Below the pieces are notes generated by a model. It saw nothing but the letters and a program-made list of their open reading frames with translations. It was not told where the DNA came from and ran no database searches. This document shows, piece after piece, positions 59,732 to 64,000 of a DNA stretch of 64,000 bases (position 1 is the first letter of the stretch; the number at the start of each line of letters is the position of its first letter). Position numbers and translations under genes: made by a program. This stretch comes from Piper betle (Eukaryota > Streptophyta > Magnoliopsida > Piperales > Piperaceae): assembly GCA_033002965.1 (NCBI GenBank), contig JAURVB010000851.1, positions 1 through 64,000 on the forward strand, given 5' to 3'.

Positions 59732-59904
59732 CACCAAATAACACAATCTCTTTTCATCTAAAAATAACAAACTCGAACAATAAAATCTTGTCAGGCAGAC
59801 AACATCAATCTAAAAAAACATTTATCCAAAATTAACAAAGTTCATAAAGCTGTATATACACTGTACACAAAATGTATATAAAGCTTGTAAAAGACAGTTA
59901 GGAA

Positions 59905-59997
59905 GTATGGGCTTATATATATACGTACAATAATACAAAGGCTAATAAGCGGTGCAAAAATACGAGAAGATAAGAACCGCCAACCTAGCCGGCTGTC
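59905..59997 (+). promoter_or_regulatory. Probable core promoter and leader of the OXS3-like gene
   Basis: TTATATATATAC at about 59912-59923 is a good TATA box, 75-85 bases before the ATG at 59998. The hAT-like copy 3 ends only 266 bases before the ATG, so most of the usual upstream region is transposon. Confidence 0.45.
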
Positions 59998-60874
59998 ATG
60001 GCGGTGGGGAGGAGGGAAGATGGGTTTGTGAGTTGTGGCCAGGTTGGTCTGTCCATGATCTCCACGTTCGCGCCTAGGAGAGGGGAGGTGGGGTTCGGGG
60101 CTGCTCCGCCGGCGGCGGAGAGCTCGTCGTTCGGAGAGGAGGATGTTGAAGATGCGGAGGAGGAGGAGGTGCAGAGCAGTTTCAATCGGGAGTTGGCTTG
60201 TTTGGCTGCGTTGGAGGAGTCCCTGCCCATCAAGTGAGCATGCGCTTCCCTTATCTTCTTCACACAATTACTATTTTTTTTCTTTTTTCTTCTTTCTTCC
60301 ATTTGATCCCGAAAACCTAACTTACGATCTATACGATATAAATGACAAAATTTTGAATTATCAGACGCTCTTTGTAATGCTAACCCTTCTTTTGTTTGGG
60401 CTTAAGAGGACAATGCACTAGCATTGACGTAGTTGTTTTGCTTTTATAAAAGAAAATTGCTATCTTTTTGCCTCAAGTTTCTTTAAAACTTGTTCATTGA
60501 TACGAACTTTGTTGGCACCTTTGCCAAAGAACTGTTGGTATTAATATGCAGTGTATATGTGGTGTTTTGATTGAATTTACAGGAGAGGATTGTCAAATTA
60601 TTTCATGGGCAAGTCAAGATCTTTTGCGAGTTTGTGTGAGTTAACACCAGAAACAGCAGTTAAGGATCTGGCCAAAGTGGAAAATCCTTTCAACAAGAGG
60701 AGAAGGATTATTGTTGCCCATAAATATGCAGCTTTTTCAAGGCTCAATACCTCCATACCAGCTTGTCTAGACTTGGTGGAAGACAAAGAATGCACAGGAA
60801 GAGAAGGCAAGAAAAATGGATCAAGGGTATTAGAAGAAAGAAAAGATGATGTTCTTCCCATAAAACTGCACTAG
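59998..60874 (+). CDS. OXIDATIVE STRESS 3 (OXS3)-like protein
   Basis: OXS3-family proteins are small nuclear, chromatin-associated factors that raise tolerance to heavy-metal and oxidative stress. Exon 1 (59998-60233) encodes an N-terminus with an acidic run (FGEEDVEDAEEEEVQSSF) ending ALEESLPIK. The intron (60234-60582) has GTGAGC and TTACAG borders. Exon 2 (60583-60874) continues into the family core LPIKRGLSNYFMGKSRSF, then ASLCELTPETAVKDLAKVEN and PFNKRRR, and ends in a TAG at 60872-60874. The total is 175 residues, normal for the family. No frame breaks. The match to the GLS.(F/Y)..GKS.SF.SL and DLAK.E.P..KRR pattern is strong; which OXS3 paralogue it is cannot be told. Confidence 0.85.
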
Positions 60875-63800
60875 AGAAGGCTCAAGATGTTTGCTTCTTA
60901 AAGATCTTATTCATTCTCTGATCTAATTACTTAGGCATGCTTAGTTTTCTATTATCAGTTTTCTTTCAATCTCACTTTCTTCGATCTTATAATTTGCTTC
61001 CAATTACTTCTTTTTTCTACCACTCTACTTATGCTGTAATTAATTTTCAGATTGTTGTTTTATATTTCAATGTTATTACTAGAAGCTTGAATTTTATAAA
61101 AAATTATAATCTATGATTAGTAGTTGTTACAATACGGTTTCTGGCAAAATATGTTTTTTAGCAAGGAGATGACTTTCATATGCCTTTTATCTTAATAATA
61201 AGAAAGTTGTCATATGTCATTTATATCTTCGATGTAGAATTGTGAGTTTTAAAATGTGAAAGGGGTTCTGATGTTTGATTTATTCATTGAAGATAAAGAC
61301 CTGCTCAGGATACAAATAAATTAGAAACCATGTTTCATATTAGTAATTTAGAAACCACTCAAGGGGCATATCCAAAGTAGTGTAATTTGCAATTTTACAG
61401 GAAGCAGTACTAAAAGTTCCGTTATTGGACCATTGGTATACCTTAGGGGTGCTAACAACTCGACTGAAATCGAATTTGCTTGATGGTCAACTCGATTTGG
61501 TTTGAGTTGACGTTCGACTTGAGCTCAAATAGACACCCATCCTTTGCTCGACTAGAATCACAGTTCTATCGTTGTTATAATATAAATATAATATATATAT
61601 AGTTATTTGCATAAAATATAAAAATAATAATTAAAAATCATGTCCTAATAATGATTTTATATAATTAGGTAAGATGTCACACTATACGCAACTTATGACA
61701 AACTTTAATTTATAGATAAACTCTCGTTAAATGATAAGATAGACTATCATAATTTAATATATTAGATATAGATTTTGATTGACTCTAATTTTGATAGATC
61801 CTAATTGAAAGAAGATATACTATATTAATTTTATTTTTTATTTTTTTATTTTTATTGTATTTTGAAAGATGTTTGCCGAACATATGACCGAATGTCTTGT
61901 TTCCTAAACATTGATGCGCCAACTCTTTACTTTAGAACTTTTGTCTTCTGTTGTCAAACTTTTCATTGAAAGGTAACTGAAGTCAATCTGTGGACAACTT
62001 CACATAAAGCCTTATGTCTTCGATTGCTGAGTCGTCAAAGCTTAAAACTCTATCTTCCTTGGTCTACACCTCCTATCTTCAGTTGTTGAAGTACTAATCG
62101 AAGTGTAGCCAAACTTTAGAACACTTCAAAACATCATTAATTTCTTCAATCTTAAATCTTTGAATTGGTTGCTTGGTTGTTTTCTTTTGAACTTAGAGAG
62201 TTTATGATGTTTCATCAAAAGAAGGTAATGTTAGGATTGACACGATCTATTAACTTGTATTATAGGTGTTGAATGTGTACCAAGGAGAGTTTTTTGTAAG
62301 TGAGATTAGCTCAAGTGTGTTTAATATGGTTGTAATCTCCCTAGGTGTGGGGAGAGTGTAAGAGGCACCTAAATTGGAGAAGGAAGTGTTTTGTTTGGAT
62401 ACTTCATTGGCTAAAGGTGTGAGTTTATAAAAGGAAATAACTTCAAGGTGTTGGAGCTCTAAAGATGTTTGGAGTTAATTGGCTGAGGACATTTGGCATA
62501 AGAGAAGGAAGAGTTGTTGACATTCCAAGCGTGTTTAGTGTGCAAATTTCCTTGGTGCTTGTTAAGTACTTGTGAATGAGGGCTTAGCTTGTTGCTTAAA
62601 AGTTGTACAAGTAGTTTACATAATGAAGCTATAAAGACTATTCAACTAAAGAATTTGGTAGGATAGAAGAGTGAAGTATTAGTTGAGAATATTTTTTAAA
62701 AATTATTTATATTTTCTCTCTTATCGTTCTCTTCGTATGCTTATTTTTGTCTATTATTACTTGTTATAACACACTTCTCTTAACTTTTTTGTGTTTAACT
62801 TAATCATATTAGAGAGTTAAATGAATCAAAGTCAAAGCCACTTAGTGACTTGTATGGTTTAATATATTCACCAAAGTAAGTAACTTTATGACCTTGATCT
62901 TGTGTTGTCTCACGCACTACCTTCATTTGGTTCATTTGATATCTTTTGCCGTGCTCTATTGTTTATGATGCTTAATTGTTATATCTTTTGTATTGAAATC
63001 ATTTTTCATATTTGTTGTCCACTTGCTGTCATATTGAAAGTGCTAAGTGTGTGAAAATCTAACTATTTTATTGAGTGGGTAGTTACCTACCCTTCACATA
63101 GACACCTTCAAATATACATATATATTTCTTTTTTCGATCCCACTTGATGATGCGGATGGGGACGGGAGTGGTCTCGATCGTCAACAATGGGGACGCTCGT
63201 TGCCATAAGTTCTCGCCAATAATTTTGTATTCTTTTAACACTTTGATACGACAGAGGTAAGCAAGCCTACTTTGCCCACCAAGCCTAGTTTTTCGTTTGC
63301 ACTAGATTGGGAACTTCAGTTTTATCTTGGTGCTTGTAGTGTTTCAACAATATTCTCCACCAAAAACAGAAGATCAACCACTTCAAATGGTGGGTCACAT
63401 AATGTGTCAACAACCATTTTGGTGTTGTTAGTTGTATTCGCTATATTCTTCGATATATTTGATTATATTCATCTGGTTGTTTATCTTTTGAGGTCATCCG
63501 GCCGCACCGACCATAATATATACCTTAAATCTACTACATTTTATTATTTCATGAATTAAACTGCTAGCAGTATTATAATTATTATTTACATTTACATATT
63601 TTTTTCCAAGCTACATTTTCATTTTTTAAGACATGAAAATGGGTCCAACTTTTATGAGTCTCTTTTTATGCCGACGATTAGCTACAAAGCTAAAATTAGG
63701 GTAACAATCAAAATAATTGTGCTATATATTATCACATAATTCTGAAGCTAAAAATTACTAATTAATTTTTATAATAAAACAAAAATAACATTGTAAAGTC

Positions 63801-64000
63801 ATTGATTTAGTTAAACCACATTTTAAGAAATTATTAGTGATATGCTTGCCAGCTCAATGTTTATTGATATGTGTTGGCTATTGAATTTATATCGGTTGGC
63901 CCTTTTAAGTAATAAATGTATATGTATAAAATTAAAAAAGATATTATATGACTTCATTATATGAAGTATGGAATTAGAATCACATTTTTTAGAGTCTATA
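60875..64000. other. AT-rich intergenic, nothing recognised
   Basis: Over 3 kb without a supported gene. It includes the OXS3-like 3' UTR (to perhaps 61100). Possible diverged transposon pieces occur near 61440-61560 (CAACTCGA/CTCGACT words). The 95-residue ORF at 63272-63559 has one hydrophobic stretch but no family match, no clear promoter and no splice context. Confidence 0.5.

Noticed and set aside
63272..63559. 95-residue ORF with a hydrophobic segment
   Set aside because: No family match, no GC rise, no splice or promoter context; compatible with chance.
1..64000. tRNA, rRNA or organelle-derived inserts
   Set aside because: No T-loop (GGTTCRA) with matching acceptor stems, and no rRNA or plastid gene phrase was recognised by eye; a tRNAscan or organelle BLAST would be needed to exclude short ones.

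Overview
This is a nuclear genomic window from a flowering plant. Genes have GT-AG introns in AT-rich surroundings, and the recognisable products are plant-type: DNA topoisomerase I, a CPYC glutaredoxin, an EXO70 exocyst subunit, an OXIDATIVE STRESS 3-like protein and HD-Zip II remnants. GC-rich first exons beside AT-rich introns, and LTRs opening TGTAACAC, would suit a non-grass monocot, but the sequence does not fix the species. No bacterial, organellar or viral segment was recognised.

Layout. 1-2.36 kb: two copies of one long-LTR family in opposite orientation, one apparently nested in the other. 2.9-8.8 kb: two HAT22-like HD-Zip class II pseudogenes facing each other, with a broken retrotransposon gag between them. 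10.0-10.7 kb: a GC-filled element with long terminal inverted repeats, set in an (AT)n tract. 12.5-16.0 kb (-): a NO66/MINA-type JmjC (cupin_4) gene with many frame breaks and a changed iron ligand. 17.2-23.4 kb (-): DNA topoisomerase I, about 15 exons. 26.3-27.7 kb (-): a four-exon CPYC glutaredoxin. 30.4-39.2 kb: repeat territory with a solo LTR of about 3 kb and intact CACCA target duplications. 39.7-41.0 kb (-): fragments of the photosystem II assembly factor HCF136 next to a bHLH-MYC_N fragment. 41-42.8 kb: GC-rich repeat DNA with a 240-bp alternating purine/pyrimidine stretch. 43.5-43.8 kb (+): a two-exon gene for a 52-residue single-pass membrane protein, followed by about 3 kb of degenerate tandem repeats. 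48.0-49.97 kb and 58.8-59.7 kb: three copies of a hAT-like non-autonomous transposon with GAATCG-rich ends. 51.5-53.6 kb (+): a single-exon EXO70 interrupted by two homopolymer indels. 55.6-57.9 kb: a second probable solo LTR. 60.0-60.9 kb (+): an OXS3-like gene. The remainder is AT-rich intergenic DNA in which I see no gene.

The genes form no operon or pathway. TOP1, glutaredoxin, the small membrane protein and the OXS3-like gene look functional. EXO70 and the first large TOP1 exon carry one-base indels, several in homopolymer runs, which may be sequencing errors. The JmjC, HD-Zip, HCF136 and MYC_N loci carry in-frame stops, missing parts or a lost catalytic residue and are read as pseudogenes. 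I found no convincing new biological system. The most useful leads are the small membrane protein, the chimeric gene-fragment cluster at 39.7-41.0 kb, the JmjC gene with altered metal site, the hAT-like family and the Z-DNA-prone stretch.
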